Position numbers and translations under genes: made by a program. A stretch of DNA of 64,000 nucleotides from Tianweitania populi (GTDB lineage Bacteria > Pseudomonadota > Alphaproteobacteria > Rhizobiales > Rhizobiaceae): the NCBI RefSeq assembly GCF_014652875.1, contig NZ_BMZQ01000001.1, positions 186,001 through 250,000 of the forward strand. The letters run 5' to 3'. Every line of letters begins with the position of its first letter. The stretch's first letter is position 1. Below, piece after piece: positions 23,394-32,933 of the stretch. The notes below the pieces were generated by a model. That model worked only from the letters and a program-made list of their open reading frames with translations, made no database searches and was not told the origin of the DNA.

Positions 23394-24956
23394 ATGAGCG
23401 AAGAACTTGCCCCCGACACAGTCCTTATCGTTGATTTCGGCAGCCAGGTCACCCAGCTGATCGCGCGGCGCGTCCGCGAGGCTGGCGTGTATTCCGAGAT
23501 CGTTCCTTTCCAATCCGCTGATGAAGCCTTCGACCGCATCGCGCCGAAGGCCGTGATCCTTTCCGGTGGCCCGGCCTCCACCACGGAGATCGGCAGCCCG
23601 CGCGCGCCGCAGAAGATCTTCGACGCCGGCATCCCGGTGCTTGGCATCTGTTATGGGGAGCAGACGATCTGCGCTCAGCTCGGCGGCGCCGTTGAAGCCG
23701 GCCATCACCGCGAATTCGGCCGCGCCTTCCTGGAAATCCAGGATGATTGCGCCTTGTTCGAGGGGCTGTGGGCCAAAGGCACCCGCCATCAGGTCTGGAT
23801 GAGCCATGGCGACCGCGTTACCGCACTGCCGGAAGGGTTCCGTGTTGTCGGCACCTCCGCAGGCGCACCCTATGCGGCCATCGCCGATGAAAAGCGCCGC
23901 TTTTATGCCGTGCAGTTCCATCCGGAAGTCGTTCATACGCCGGACGGCGCCAAGCTGCTCGGCAACTTCGTTCACCACATCGCCGGCATCAAGAGCGACT
24001 GGACCATGCGCGCTTATCGCGAGCATGCCGTACAGGCCATTCGCGATCAGGTGGGTTCAGGCCGGGTCATCTGCGCGCTGTCGGGTGGCGTGGACTCGTC
24101 CGTTGCTGCCCTCCTGATCCATGAAGCCGTCGGCGAGCAGCTCACCTGCATCCTCGTTGACCACGGCCTCATGCGCAAGAACGAGGCGGCGGATGTCGTC
24201 GAAATGTTCCGCGAGCACTACAATCTCCACCTCATCCTCGTGGACGCCTCCGATCGCTTCATCGGCGCCCTGGAAGGCGAGTTTGACCCGGAAAAGAAGC
24301 GCAAGACGATCGGCCGGCTTTTCATCGAAGTGTTCGAGGAAGAAGCCGCCAAGCTCGGTGGCGCCGATTTCCTGGCGCAGGGAACGCTTTATCCCGACGT
24401 GATCGAGAGCGTATCCTTCACCGGCGGGCCGTCCGTCACCATCAAGTCGCACCATAATGTCGGCGGTCTGCCAGACCGCATGAACATGAAGCTGGTCGAG
24501 CCGCTGCGCGAACTCTTCAAGGATGAAGTCCGCGTGCTGGGCAAGGAACTCGGCCTGCCCGACAGCTTCATCGGCCGCCACCCGTTCCCCGGTCCCGGCC
24601 TCGCGATCCGCTGCCCCGGCGGCATCACCCGCGACAAGCTGGAGATCCTGCGCGAAGCCGACGCGATCTATCTCGACGAGATCCGCAAGGCCGGCCTTTA
24701 CGACGCAATCTGGCAGGCCTTCGCCGTGCTGTTGCCCGTGCAGACCGTGGGCGTCATGGGCGACGGCCGCACCTACGAGTTCGTCTGCGCGCTGCGCGCC
24801 GTGACCTCGGTGGACGGCATGACCGCCGACTTCTACCACTACGACATGGAATTCCTCGGCCGCGCCGCCACCCGCATCATCAACGAAGTCCGCGGCATCA
24901 ACCGCGTCGTTTATGACGTGACCTCGAAGCCACCTGGCACGATCGAGTGGGAATAA
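23394..24956 (+). CDS. guaA: GMP synthase (glutamine-hydrolysing)
   Basis: A 520-residue enzyme with two linked activities. The N-terminal class I glutamine amidotransferase has the nucleophile in [17 protein letters not shown] and its His/Glu partners in FHPEVVHT. The C-terminal ATP pyrophosphatase has the PP-loop [14 protein letters not shown] and the GMP synthase dimerisation domain (residues about 395-520, ending KPPGTIEWE). It aminates XMP to GMP, the step after IMP dehydrogenase. The glutamine at the third position of the usual CYGQQ is a Glu here (CYGEQ). Confidence 0.97.
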   Translation: MSEELAPDTVLIVDFGSQVTQLIARRVREAGVYSEIVPFQSADEAFDRIAPKAVILSGGPASTTEIGSPRAPQKIFDAGIPVLGICYGEQTICAQLGGAVEAGHHREFGRAFLEIQDDCALFEGLWAKGTRHQVWMSHGDRVTALPEGFRVVGTSAGAPYAAIADEKRRFYAVQFHPEVVHTPDGAKLLGNFVHHIAGIKSDWTMRAYREHAVQAIRDQVGSGRVICALSGGVDSSVAALLIHEAVGEQLTCILVDHGLMRKNEAADVVEMFREHYNLHLILVDASDRFIGALEGEFDPEKKRKTIGRLFIEVFEEEAAKLGGADFLAQGTLYPDVIESVSFTGGPSVTIKSHHNVGGLPDRMNMKLVEPLRELFKDEVRVLGKELGLPDSFIGRHPFPGPGLAIRCPGGITRDKLEILREADAIYLDEIRKAGLYDAIWQAFAVLLPVQTVGVMGDGRTYEFVCALRAVTSVDGMTADFYHYDMEFLGRAATRIINEVRGINRVVYDVTSKPPGTIEWE

Positions 24957-25035
24957 GCGGCAGAAGTCGCTCTTCGCCAAAGCGTTCTGCGTCCTTGTTC
25001 CGTCCAGCGATTTCTGCTGATCGGGAAGAGGCCGC

Positions 25036-26112
25036 TCACCGCGCCGCTTGTGCCTCCCGATCGATTAGCGCGCGCTTGCGCTCCAAACCCCAACGATAGC
25101 CGGACAGGCTGCCATCGGTGCGAACGACGCGGTGGCAGGGGATGGCGACGGCGAGTGCATTGGCTGCGCAGGCACCGGCAACGGCGCGGACTGCGCTTGG
25201 CTGGCCGATCTGCGCGGCTAAGTCCGCATAGCTGACCGTCTTGCCGACGGGGATGTTGCGCAGAGCTTGCCAGACACGCTCTTGGAAGGCGGTGCCGCGA
25301 ATGTCGAGCGGCAGATCGAGACCGATGCGCGGGGCTTCTACGAAGCCGATTACGGCGGCTACGGTTTCTTCGAAAGCGGGATCGGCACCAATCAGTTCGG
25401 CTTTGGGAAAGCGGTCTTGCAGGTCTTTCAGCAAGGCGTCGGGCTCGTCGCCGAGCAGAATCGCGCAAAGACCCCGTTTGCTCTGCGCCACAAGGATGTG
25501 CCCCAGCGCGCATGTGCCGATGGCAAAGTGGATGCACGCACTCGTTCCGCCACGCTTATACGCGCCCGGTGTCATACCCAAAACCTCATTCGCCTGGTCG
25601 TACGCGCGACTGCTGGCATTGAAGCCGGCTTCGTAGATGGCTGTCGTTACGTCACTCCCACCGTCGAGAGCGGCGCGGAGCTTCTCGGCGCGGCGGGCGG
25701 CTCCATAAGCGCGCGGCGTCAAACCGGTATGCTGTTTGAACAGTCGGTGAAAATGGAACGGGCTGAGGCCGGCAGAGGAGGCGAGGGCGTCCAGTTGCGG
25801 AAGCTCTTCCGCGGCTTCGATCTGCTTGCAGGCATCGATGATGACTTGTGCTTGCGTCTGCTTAAGTGAGGCAGCTTGCGGCTTGCAGCGAAGGCAGGGA
25901 CGGAAACCGGCTTCGGCAGCCTCGTCAGCTCTTGCGAAGAACCGGACGTTTTCGGGCTTGGCGCGGCGAGAGGGGCAAGACGGTCGGCAAAAGATGCCGG
26001 TAGTCAGGACTGCATAAACGAAATGATCGTCGGCGATCGCATCGCGTTCCACCACAGCCTTCCAGCGTGAGTCCTGAAGTGGATCGAACGTGGATTGAGA
26101 AGAGAGCGACAT
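25036..26112 (-). CDS. ada: Bifunctional Ada: methylated-DNA methyltransferase and AraC-type activator
   Basis: A 358-residue protein with the full Ada domain order. The N-terminal zinc domain (FCRPSCPSRRAKPENVRFF and FRPCLRCKP) takes methyl groups from phosphotriesters. An AraC-type helix-turn-helix follows at about residues 85-180. The C-terminal O6-methylguanine methyltransferase has AFQERVWQALRNIPVGKTVS and the acceptor Cys in AIPCHRVV. Methylation of the N-terminal Cys turns Ada into an activator of its own gene in E. coli. No other alkylation-repair gene is adjacent, so autoregulation only is inferred. Confidence 0.95.
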   Translation of the reverse strand: MSLSSQSTFDPLQDSRWKAVVERDAIADDHFVYAVLTTGIFCRPSCPSRRAKPENVRFFARADEAAEAGFRPCLRCKPQAASLKQTQAQVIIDACKQIEAAEELPQLDALASSAGLSPFHFHRLFKQHTGLTPRAYGAARRAEKLRAALDGGSDVTTAIYEAGFNASSRAYDQANEVLGMTPGAYKRGGTSACIHFAIGTCALGHILVAQSKRGLCAILLGDEPDALLKDLQDRFPKAELIGADPAFEETVAAVIGFVEAPRIGLDLPLDIRGTAFQERVWQALRNIPVGKTVSYADLAAQIGQPSAVRAVAGACAANALAVAIPCHRVVRTDGSLSGYRWGLERKRALIDREAQAAR

Positions 26113-26208
26113 GGCGTGTCCTTATGAGGCTCCGCGCATCATAGGCAAGGCGATGATCGTCAGCTTCCCGCTGCTTGCTGTCAAATCCGATTCTAGCAAG
26201 CGCAAACG

Positions 26209-26241
26209 AAAACGCCCCGCCGGTTGAGAGCAGGGCGTTTT
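26209..26241. terminator. Bidirectional terminator between ada and the first micropeptide gene
   Basis: A perfect nine-base-pair stem, AAAACGCCC with GGGCGTTTT, has A- and T-runs on both sides, so it can work on either strand. It lies 18 bases after the stop of the leftward 24-codon gene and is best read as that gene's terminator. Its presence supports the micropeptide gene as a separate transcript. Confidence 0.8.
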
Positions 26242-26259
26242 TCCGAAAAGTTCAATCGA

Positions 26260-26334
26260 TCAACGAAGACCGAGGAAGGACAGAATCGCGAGAACGACGA
26301 CGACCAGACCGACGAGATAGATGATACCGTTCAT
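26260..26334 (-). CDS. 24-residue single-span membrane micropeptide
   Basis: A 25-codon frame: ATG at 26334, TGA at 26260-26262. The product is 24 residues: a short polar start (MNGI), a run of about 16 hydrophobic residues dominated by Val, Leu and Ile, and a polar end GLR. This makes one short membrane helix. GAAAGG lies eight bases before the ATG, and a strong terminator follows the stop. A second frame of identical length and plan lies at 27436-27510. The two share the pattern I-Y-x-[IV]-G-[LV]-V-V-[VI]-[VI], then VL, a spacer and ILS. I do not know the function. Confidence 0.7.
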   Translation of the reverse strand: MNGIIYLVGLVVVVLAILSFLGLR

Positions 26335-26452
26335 TTTATGAGCCTTTCAGATTAGCGGATCTATGAAGTAACGCTGATGTGTATGAGGAGTTCCTGACGA
26401 ACACCGACACTGCTGTGGAAAAAGGCGGCTGCCCGCCTTTTCCCTTGAAGCA

Positions 26453-27364
26453 TTATCGACGAATGCCGAGACCTTCGATGATGACGCCTTCATCGCGGTG
26501 GCGACCACCGAGACCGGCTGCGAAGAATGCAACGGCTGCACTGACGGCCAACGAGGCGGCGGTGAAGAAGGCGACTACGAGCGCCGTCTTGCGTGCAGCT
26601 TCCGCTGCATCACGAGCAGCCTGCTCAGCCTGCTCAGCCGTAGCCACAGCCTGGTCGACACGAGCGCGGGCCTCTTCCTGCGGAATGCCGGCGTTCTGAG
26701 CGATCAAGCCAGCGACATAATCGCGGTCTTCGTTCTTGAACTCACCGTCCGCAATCGAGGACGTGAAGATGCGGCCAACTTCCGAACGGGTTTCCGGCGT
26801 GATCGGCTGACCGGCCTGGCCGCGGAACAAGCGATCGACATAGCCGGCAATTGCAGGATTGTCCGCTGCATTGCCTGCGCCCGAAGCGATGCCGCCAACA
26901 GCGCTGGCCGCGCCGCCTGCAACATTCGAAACGGCATTGGCTGCCGTGCTCGTCGCAGCGCCGAGGCTGGACACGGCAAGGAAAGCACCTAGCAGGGCAC
27001 CAACGCCCCAGACCAGCAGACCGTGCGAGCCATCGCGGATGTCGGACTCATGCTCGGTCGCATCATAAGCGCGGCGGCGAAGACGGCCCGTGATGTAAGC
27101 GCCGGCGCCGAAAGCCGAAACCTGAACCCACAGCAGCCAAAGACCGGCAGCAAGTGCGATGCCCCAAAGCGACGTGCTTTCGCCTTCGTAGGGCGAAGTC
27201 AGCGACAAGCCGAGCGCCGATCCGAATGTGATCAGGACGAATGAAATGGCAGTGGCCAGAACGGCGCCTGCGATGATGGCAGCCCAATCAACGTAAGAAC
27301 CGGTCTTCTCGCCGGCTCCCGTCTCGACGATGGTCACGCCCGATGTTGTGTCACCCAAAGACAT
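26453..27364 (-). CDS. Membrane protein of unknown function (sometimes labelled PhnA-like)
   Basis: A 303-residue protein. After a polar N terminus come hydrophobic segments at about 28-55, 65-90 and 110-130. Then follow a Gly/Ala/Ser-rich linker (GGAASAVGGIASGAGNAADN), a soluble helical domain with an EF-hand-like acidic stretch (ADGEFKNEDRDYVAGLI) and a long Ala-rich coiled region. A final membrane helix lies near residues 262-285. I recognise the type from rhizobial genomes, where it carries vague names, but not its function. It is flanked by the two 24-residue micropeptide genes on the same strand. Confidence 0.75.
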   Translation of the reverse strand: MSLGDTTSGVTIVETGAGEKTGSYVDWAAIIAGAVLATAISFVLITFGSALGLSLTSPYEGESTSLWGIALAAGLWLLWVQVSAFGAGAYITGRLRRRAYDATEHESDIRDGSHGLLVWGVGALLGAFLAVSSLGAATSTAANAVSNVAGGAASAVGGIASGAGNAADNPAIAGYVDRLFRGQAGQPITPETRSEVGRIFTSSIADGEFKNEDRDYVAGLIAQNAGIPQEEARARVDQAVATAEQAEQAARDAAEAARKTALVVAFFTAASLAVSAAVAFFAAGLGGRHRDEGVIIEGLGIRR

Positions 27365-27435
27365 GGTTTGTACTTCCCTCTCCTTGCTCCAGGATCAGTC
27401 GTGGAGCAGGTTTTCCGTCAAGTTCCGTGAAGCGA

Positions 27436-27510
27436 TCAACGATAACCGGCGTAGGAGAGGATAAAGAGAACGATAACCACCACGCCAATGATGTAGAGAA
27501 TGCTTCGCAT
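27436..27510 (-). CDS. 24-residue single-span membrane micropeptide (second copy)
   Basis: A 25-codon frame: ATG at 27510, TGA at 27436-27438. It encodes 24 residues with the same plan as the product of 26260-26334: a short polar start (MRSI), a Val/Ile-rich hydrophobic core and a terminal GYR. The two peptides align end to end without gaps, with about half the positions identical or conservative, which is unlikely for random intergenic frames. The only AGAAGG is about 14 bases upstream, further than usual. It lies 71 bases upstream of the membrane protein gene and could be in its leader transcript. Confidence 0.65.
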   Translation of the reverse strand: MRSILYIIGVVVIVLFILSYAGYR

Positions 27511-27643
27511 GAAAAAGACTGGACCTTCTGTTACGAACGCCACCGCAACGCCGCTTCAGGCACTTTGTTCCTTTGGTGTCTCGTTGATGTCTTATATATG
27601 TTCGAAGCACCTCGATCCGGCTTCTCATTCGTAGGCACAAGCC

Positions 27644-28822
27644 TTGCAGCACAACAAAGCTCTCTTGACCGCTTTGGCCGGCATGGCCAGCCTTGCAACG
27701 GCGATGGGGATAGGGCGCTTCGTCTTCACGCCGCTCCTGCCTTCCATGATGACGGGCGCCGGTCTCACAGTGTCTCAAGCGGGGTGGGTCGCATCGGCCA
27801 ACTTCGTGGGTTACCTGCTGGGGGCGATCCTTGCCGCGGGCGGCTGGGCGCACGGGAAGGAACGCGTCATCGCCCTGAGCTCCCTCCTGGCCTCCAGCCT
27901 GTTGGCGGCGGCGATGGGCCTGGGCAACGACTTTCTTCTTTTCATGCTGATCCGGTTCGTAGCCGGCCTGGCAAGCGCCTTTTGCCTGGTTTTCACGACA
28001 ACGCTTGTTTTTGCGCGCCTTGGCCAGGCCGGACGCATGGATCTCCAGGCAACCGTGTTTTCCGGCGTGGGGCTGGGCATTGCCCTGTCGTCGGTTCTGA
28101 CCGGCATCGTTTATGTCGAGGAAGCCAGCTGGCGGTCGGGGTGGTTCGCGTCCGGCGCCTTGTCGCTGGCCGGCACCCTTGTTGTCTTTCTTCTGCTGGA
28201 ACCTGCAGCGAAAGGTGGTTCGGTAGCCGAGCGCGAGCCGCCTCTGCCAAAATCCCGGCCGTTCTGGGCCATGACCCTCGCTTATGGCATCTTCGGTGCC
28301 GGCTATGTGGTAACGGCCACCTTCCTGATTGCCATCGTGCGCGCCGGCAATGGCGGTGCGTTGATGGAAGCGGGTGTCTGGCTGGTGACTGGCGTCACGG
28401 CCTTCCTGTCGCTGCATGTCTGGAAGATCGCTGCTGCGCGCGTCGGCGTGGTCGGCGCCTATGTCGCCGCCTGCCTGATCGAAAGCCTCGGCGTTCTGGC
28501 AAGCGTGACGATCCCCGGCGCGGTCGGACCTTTGATCGGCGGCGCGTTGCTTGGCTCCACTTTCATGGTGATTACGGCCTACGGTCTTGCAGCCGGCCGC
28601 ATCTCCACGCCAACAGCGCCGCGTAAGGCTCTGGCTGTGATGACGGCCGCCTTTGGGATCGGTCAGGTTCTCGCACCCATCGCCGCCGGCTACGTTGCAG
28701 CCTGGACGGGAGGCTTCCTAGTACCCTCGCTAGGCGCCGCAGTGCTGCTGCTTCTATCGGGCGCGATCGCCTTCTGGTCGGGCGTCAAACCTGCGGCTTC
28801 TCCAACCCGGCGGGGCGCTTAG
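27644..28822 (+). CDS. YbfB/YjiJ-family MFS transporter
   Basis: A 392-residue major facilitator with 12 predicted helices. Helix 1 has ATAMGIGRFVFTPLLPSM, the signature of the YbfB/YjiJ (MFS_4) group, and GWVASANFVGYLLGAILA follows in helix 2. Family members are putative exporters or arabinose-type permeases without a firmly known substrate. I keep the TTG at 27644 because it gives the usual N-terminal length. No good ribosome binding site is visible, and an ATG at 27683 would cut into helix 1. It converges on the deacetylase gene. Confidence 0.85.
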   Translation: MQHNKALLTALAGMASLATAMGIGRFVFTPLLPSMMTGAGLTVSQAGWVASANFVGYLLGAILAAGGWAHGKERVIALSSLLASSLLAAAMGLGNDFLLFMLIRFVAGLASAFCLVFTTTLVFARLGQAGRMDLQATVFSGVGLGIALSSVLTGIVYVEEASWRSGWFASGALSLAGTLVVFLLLEPAAKGGSVAEREPPLPKSRPFWAMTLAYGIFGAGYVVTATFLIAIVRAGNGGALMEAGVWLVTGVTAFLSLHVWKIAAARVGVVGAYVAACLIESLGVLASVTIPGAVGPLIGGALLGSTFMVITAYGLAAGRISTPTAPRKALAVMTAAFGIGQVLAPIAAGYVAAWTGGFLVPSLGAAVLLLLSGAIAFWSGVKPAASPTRRGA

Positions 28823-28843
28823 CCCGCATCTGAAGGCTATCGA

Positions 28844-29833
28844 TCAGCCGCCAGCGCTCTTCGCCGCGCTGGTGAGCGCTTCGAGTTCGCGATAGCTCAC
28901 GCATTTGGTGTCGGGCCGGACGCAGACTTCGCGGGCGAAGCGCTCGAGGGCATCCCAATAGGCGCCGCCGTTCATCAAGACGAAATGGAAGCCGAACTGG
29001 AGGGGGCGCTTCTTGCCCGCTATCTCGGCATCATAGGCGGTCTTGAAAGCCTGATAGGTGCGCTCGGAAAAGGCCGCGCTGTCTTCCGTCTTCTCCTTGC
29101 CGCCGGAATGACGAACATAAAGATTGTAGTCCATCGCAATGATGCGGCGCGATTTGGGGCCTTCCGGCACCATCGGCAGGGAGTAAAGCGGCACCTTGGG
29201 CTTGCGGTCGGCTTCAACCGGGCCGTCCGAGACGCCGCTGGCGCTATACTGGAAGCCGGCCTGCGCCAGTGCCGCGTCCAACCCCTTGCTGGTGGACAAA
29301 TAGGGCACGCGAAAACCCTTGATTTCGTTTTCGGCAAAGCTATTCCACTCGGCCGGCTCACCGTCGATCGCATTGATGGTGTAGGCATCGCGCACGATCT
29401 TGCTGAAGCTGTCGAACTCCGTCAGCCAATCGGCCTTCGACCAGTCCTTGCCATCGTAATGGCCGCAGCCGTGGCTACCGATCTCGTGACCTTCGCTTCG
29501 GGCTGTCCAGATCTGCTGGAGCCGTCCGACGACATCCTCGCGTGTTTCCGCAAAGCCCACATTCGAGCGGCCGCGTGAATGATGCGGTGCCTGGTAGGCG
29601 GACTTGGTTTCCGGCGAAAGCAGGTAAACGCAGGACAGGAAGTAGGTGAAATGCGCGCCCGTTTGGGTCGCCAGCGCGCGGCTTCGCTGCCACAACGCAT
29701 TGTCATGCGCGCCATCGAACGAGATTACCACATATTGTGGATTAGCCTGAGGCGCCGCCTCCTGAGCGAATAGGGCGGTTGGAAAAGCAGCAGCCAGAAT
29801 GGCGGCGACAGCGGCATGGCGTTGAACGAACAT
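28844..29833 (-). CDS. Secreted polysaccharide-deacetylase-like protein (NodB-like fold)
   Basis: A 329-residue protein with an N-terminal signal peptide (residues 1-23, likely cleaved after LFA). The mature part starts YVVISFDGAHDN, which corresponds to motif 1 (FDD) of NodB-type carbohydrate esterases. EIGSHGCGHYDGKDW corresponds to motif 2 (the metal-binding H-x3-H), and a distant FRVPYLSTS to motif 3. These enzymes deacetylate chitin, peptidoglycan or exopolysaccharide in the periplasm. The acidic motif is FDGAHD rather than the classic TFDDG, so activity is likely but not certain. It could modify the polymer made by the locus at 1-9.4 kb, though nothing links them directly. Confidence 0.83.
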   Translation of the reverse strand: MFVQRHAAVAAILAAAFPTALFAQEAAPQANPQYVVISFDGAHDNALWQRSRALATQTGAHFTYFLSCVYLLSPETKSAYQAPHHSRGRSNVGFAETREDVVGRLQQIWTARSEGHEIGSHGCGHYDGKDWSKADWLTEFDSFSKIVRDAYTINAIDGEPAEWNSFAENEIKGFRVPYLSTSKGLDAALAQAGFQYSASGVSDGPVEADRKPKVPLYSLPMVPEGPKSRRIIAMDYNLYVRHSGGKEKTEDSAAFSERTYQAFKTAYDAEIAGKKRPLQFGFHFVLMNGGAYWDALERFAREVCVRPDTKCVSYRELEALTSAAKSAGG

Positions 29834-29960
29834 CGATCCCCTCTCGAAGGAGGCTGCGGGCTAGAACCCGAATATGGCGGGGATGCGGACGCGAAGGGGA
29901 TGGGCGGCCGCACTGCTTGGTGCTAGGGAAAGTAGTCGCGCCAGCCTGAAAGCCAGCCTC

Positions 29961-30542
29961 ATGACGATCCTTCTTCTCGGCATCATCCTGTTTCTCGGAA
30001 TCCATTCCGTCGACATCGTCGCGCCCGCCTGGCGGCAGCGCCAAGTCGAGCGCATGGGCGAGGGGACCTGGAAAGGCATCTATTCCGTCTTCGCCCTTCT
30101 CGGCCTGATCCTGCTGATCTGGGGCTATGGTGCGGCACGCAACGAGGGCGTCGTGCTCTATGAGCCGCCAATGGGCCTGCGGCACGTCGCCTTGCTCTTG
30201 ATGCTGCTCTCCTTCATCGCGCTCGCCGTTTACGCTCTTCCGGCTGGCAAGCTGAAGGCCAAGCTCAAGCATCCGATGCTGGTGGCCATCAAGCTTTGGG
30301 CCTTCGCGCATCTTCTCGCCAATGGCGACCTTGCTTCGGTCTTGCTGTTTGGTACGTTTCTCATCTGGGCGGTGTTCGACCGCATTTCGGTGAAACGCCG
30401 TCATGTCCGCACGCCGGCTCCCGGTCCGGCGAAGTGGGACCTCATCGCCGTGATCGTTGCGTTCGTGTTCTACCTTCTGTTCCTGTGGCGCGTGCATTAC
30501 TGGCTGATCGGCGTTTATCCCCTGCCGCAGCTCGCCGGCTGA
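29961..30542 (+). CDS. NnrU-family membrane protein
   Basis: A 193-residue protein with about five membrane helices. The opening LLLGIILFLGIHSVDIVAPA and the segment KHPMLVAIKLWAFAHLLANG, followed by FGTFLIWAVFDRISVKRR, are typical of NnrU. That family is named for its link to nitric-oxide/nitrite metabolism and is related to sterol-type isomerases. I chose the ATG at 29961, where the first helix begins; the upstream extension in the same frame is basic and unlike the family. No denitrification genes are nearby, so the role is open. Confidence 0.85.
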   Translation: MTILLLGIILFLGIHSVDIVAPAWRQRQVERMGEGTWKGIYSVFALLGLILLIWGYGAARNEGVVLYEPPMGLRHVALLLMLLSFIALAVYALPAGKLKAKLKHPMLVAIKLWAFAHLLANGDLASVLLFGTFLIWAVFDRISVKRRHVRTPAPGPAKWDLIAVIVAFVFYLLFLWRVHYWLIGVYPLPQLAG

Positions 30543-30685
30543 CGCCAACTTGAAGAGAAGGGTTGGGCTTTTTCGCGCGGCCTCTTCCATGCCCGCCAAA
30601 ACTCGCTAAAACGCAGAACTTCAATCAAAGCCGGCACTACGCCGGACGCCGGTTCTTTGCCGGCCAATCGAGCAAAGCGAAACGG

Positions 30686-31345
30686 ATGTCGGACACCTTC
30701 TTCCGCGAAGTCAATCAAGAGATGCGGCAGGCGCAGGCTCAGGCGATCTGGACCCGCTTCGGCCCGATCGCCATCGTTGTTGCGCTGCTGATCGTTCTCG
30801 CGACCGGCGGCTGGGTTCTTTACGACTGGTGGTCGACCAACAAAGCCAACGCGTCGGGCGACCAGTTCTCGCAGGCCCTTCAACTCGCCAGCGAAGGCAA
30901 GACGGATGAAGCCGCTGCCGCCCTGCAAACGCTCGAAGACAATGGCGTCGGCGCTTATCCGCTGCTCGCGCGTCTGCGCATGGCAACCGTGCTTGCTCAG
31001 AAGGGCGACTTCACCGGTTCGGTCGCTGCCCTCGACCAGGTGGCTGCCGACAGCGCCATTCCGCAAGGGCTGCGCGATGTCGCCAAGCTGCGCGCCGGTC
31101 TTGTGCTCGTGGATCACGGCAGCTTTGCCGATGTGGAAGCGCGCGTCGGCCCGTTGAACGCCGACACCAACCCGCTGCGCCACTCGGCGCGCGAAGCGCT
31201 CGCTTTGTCGGCCTGGAAGGAAAACCGTCCGGCAGATGCCCTGCCGATGTTCCAGCAGATCATTGACGATCAGGCCGCCCCCGGCAATCTGCGTCAGCGC
31301 GCCACGATGATGGTCGAGCTGATCCGCGGCTCCGGCGTCAACTAG
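30686..31345 (+). CDS. YfgM-like TPR protein, single-span inner membrane
   Basis: A 219-residue protein with a short cytoplasmic N terminus (SDTFFREVNQEMRQAQAQ), one membrane helix at about residues 27-48 and a periplasmic region of TPR-like helical pairs (DQFSQALQLASEGKTDEAAA onward). This is the plan of YfgM/ancillary SecYEG proteins, which lie directly upstream of der in many proteobacteria. In most of them bamB sits between; here der follows after nine bases with no bamB. The ATG at 30686 gives the usual N terminus. A chaperone or translocon role is inferred from the family. Confidence 0.85.
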   Translation: MSDTFFREVNQEMRQAQAQAIWTRFGPIAIVVALLIVLATGGWVLYDWWSTNKANASGDQFSQALQLASEGKTDEAAAALQTLEDNGVGAYPLLARLRMATVLAQKGDFTGSVAALDQVAADSAIPQGLRDVAKLRAGLVLVDHGSFADVEARVGPLNADTNPLRHSAREALALSAWKENRPADALPMFQQIIDDQAAPGNLRQRATMMVELIRGSGVN

Positions 31346-31354
31346 GCCGGCATC

Positions 31355-32776
31355 ATGGGTTTCACCCTCGCGATCATCGGCCGCCCGAATGTCGGCAAGT
31401 CCACGCTTTTCAACCGCCTGGTTGGCCGCAAGATCGCGATCGTCGATGACACGCCGGGCGTGACGCGCGACCGTCGCGTTCATGATGCCAAGCTCTACGA
31501 TCTGCAATTCGAAGTCGTCGATACGGCCGGCCTCGAGATCGCACCGAACGAGTCGCTGGCCGGCCGCATGCGCGCGCAAACCGACATCGCGATCGAAGAA
31601 GCCGATGTCATCCTCTTCATGATCGATGCGCGCGTCGGCCTCACGCCGGACGATCGCACCTTTGCCGACATCGTGCGCCGCGCCGGCAAGCCGCTGGTGC
31701 TGGTCGCCAACAAGACCGAAGGCCGCGCTGCCGAGGCAGGCGCGATGGAGGCCTGGGAACTGGGTCTTGGCCAGCCGATCGAGATCTCCGCCGAGCATGG
31801 TCTCGGCATGGCCGATCTGCGCGACGCCGTAGTGGAAGCAATAGGCAAGGAACGCGCTTTCGAGGAAGACGAAGCGGATGCGCTGGTTGCCGAACTCGGC
31901 GAGGTACTGATCGGCGAGGACATCACGGATCCCGACGCCGAACCAGCCTATGACGAAACCAAGCCGATGCGCATCGCCATTGTCGGGCGCCCGAATGCCG
32001 GCAAGTCGACGCTGATCAATCAGATGATCGGCGAAGAGCGCCTGCTGACCGGTCCGGAAGCTGGCATTACCCGCGATTCCATCTCCGTTGAATGGGAATG
32101 GAAGGGCCGCGAGCTTAAGCTGTTCGACACCGCCGGCATGCGGCGCAAGGCGCGCGTTCAGGAAAAACTCGAGAAGCTCTCGGTTGCCGATGGCCTGCGC
32201 GCCATCCGCTTTGCCGAAGTGGTGGTTGTCGTGTTCGACGCCACGATCCCGTTCGAGAAGCAGGACCTGCAGATCGCCGACCTCATCATCCGCGAAGGTC
32301 GCGCATTGGTTCTCGCCTTCAACAAGTGGGACCTGATCGAAGACAAGCAGGCTTATCTGATCGAGCTTCACGAAAAGACCACCCGGCTTCTGCCGCAGGT
32401 GAGGGGGCTGCTCGCCATTCCGGTTTCGGCCGAGACGGGCCGCGGCATCGATCGCCTGATGGACGGGATCGTCAAGACTCACGAGGTCTGGAACCGCCGT
32501 ATCTCTACCGGCCGTCTCAACCGCTGGCTGGAAGGCGTGGTCGGCCACCATCCGCCACCCGCCGTCGCCGGTCGTCGCCTCAAGATCAAGTACATCACGC
32601 AGGTGAAGGCGCGTCCGCCGGGCTTTGTTTTGTCCTGCACCCGGCCGGAAGCCGTGCCGCAATCCTATGTCCGTTACCTCGTCAACGGTTTGCGCGAAGC
32701 CTTCGACATGCCCGGCGTGCCGATCCGCATGATGCTGCGCGCGTCTGAAAATCCGTTTGCGCCCAAAGGCCGCTAG
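31355..32776 (+). CDS. der: Ribosome biogenesis GTPase Der (EngA)
   Basis: A 473-residue protein with two tandem GTPase domains. Domain 1 has the P-loop GRPNVGKS (about 9-16), DTAGLE and an NKTEG guanine motif. Domain 2 has GRPNAGKS (about 212-219), [11 protein letters not shown] and NKWDL. A C-terminal KH-like domain follows (ATTR-type region [18 protein letters not shown]). Der is needed for 50S subunit maturation. It is probably co-transcribed with the YfgM-like gene nine bases upstream, and a strong terminator follows. Confidence 0.96.
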   Translation: MGFTLAIIGRPNVGKSTLFNRLVGRKIAIVDDTPGVTRDRRVHDAKLYDLQFEVVDTAGLEIAPNESLAGRMRAQTDIAIEEADVILFMIDARVGLTPDDRTFADIVRRAGKPLVLVANKTEGRAAEAGAMEAWELGLGQPIEISAEHGLGMADLRDAVVEAIGKERAFEEDEADALVAELGEVLIGEDITDPDAEPAYDETKPMRIAIVGRPNAGKSTLINQMIGEERLLTGPEAGITRDSISVEWEWKGRELKLFDTAGMRRKARVQEKLEKLSVADGLRAIRFAEVVVVVFDATIPFEKQDLQIADLIIREGRALVLAFNKWDLIEDKQAYLIELHEKTTRLLPQVRGLLAIPVSAETGRGIDRLMDGIVKTHEVWNRRISTGRLNRWLEGVVGHHPPPAVAGRRLKIKYITQVKARPPGFVLSCTRPEAVPQSYVRYLVNGLREAFDMPGVPIRMMLRASENPFAPKGR

Positions 32777-32809
32777 GCTCGTCGCGTTACCTACGATCAC
32801 GCTTTTCTG

Positions 32810-32843
32810 AAGCGGCCGGTGCCATGCGCCGGCCGCTTTGCTT
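32810..32843 (+). terminator. Rho-independent terminator after der
   Basis: A perfect ten-base-pair stem, AAGCGGCCGG with CCGGCCGCTT around a nine-base loop, is followed by TTTGCTTT. It lies 34 bases after the der stop and upstream of the hydrolase gene. Confidence 0.85.
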
Positions 32844-32933
32844 TGAGCGACCCTGCAAAATTAACCGCTCATCAAGGTTAATCGATCATTTCTTTTCGGG
32901 AACGGGTCGGTTGCGTTTCTGGAGAGTGGGTCG

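Noticed and set aside
28844-29833. Assignment of the deacetylase as part of the polysaccharide locus
   Set aside because: It is 20 kb away, with no shared regulation visible. The link would be speculation.
30515-32800. 761-codon open frame antisense to the YfgM-like gene and der
   Set aside because: Both GTPase domains are intact on the plus strand. The minus frame has no ribosome binding site or recognisable domain.
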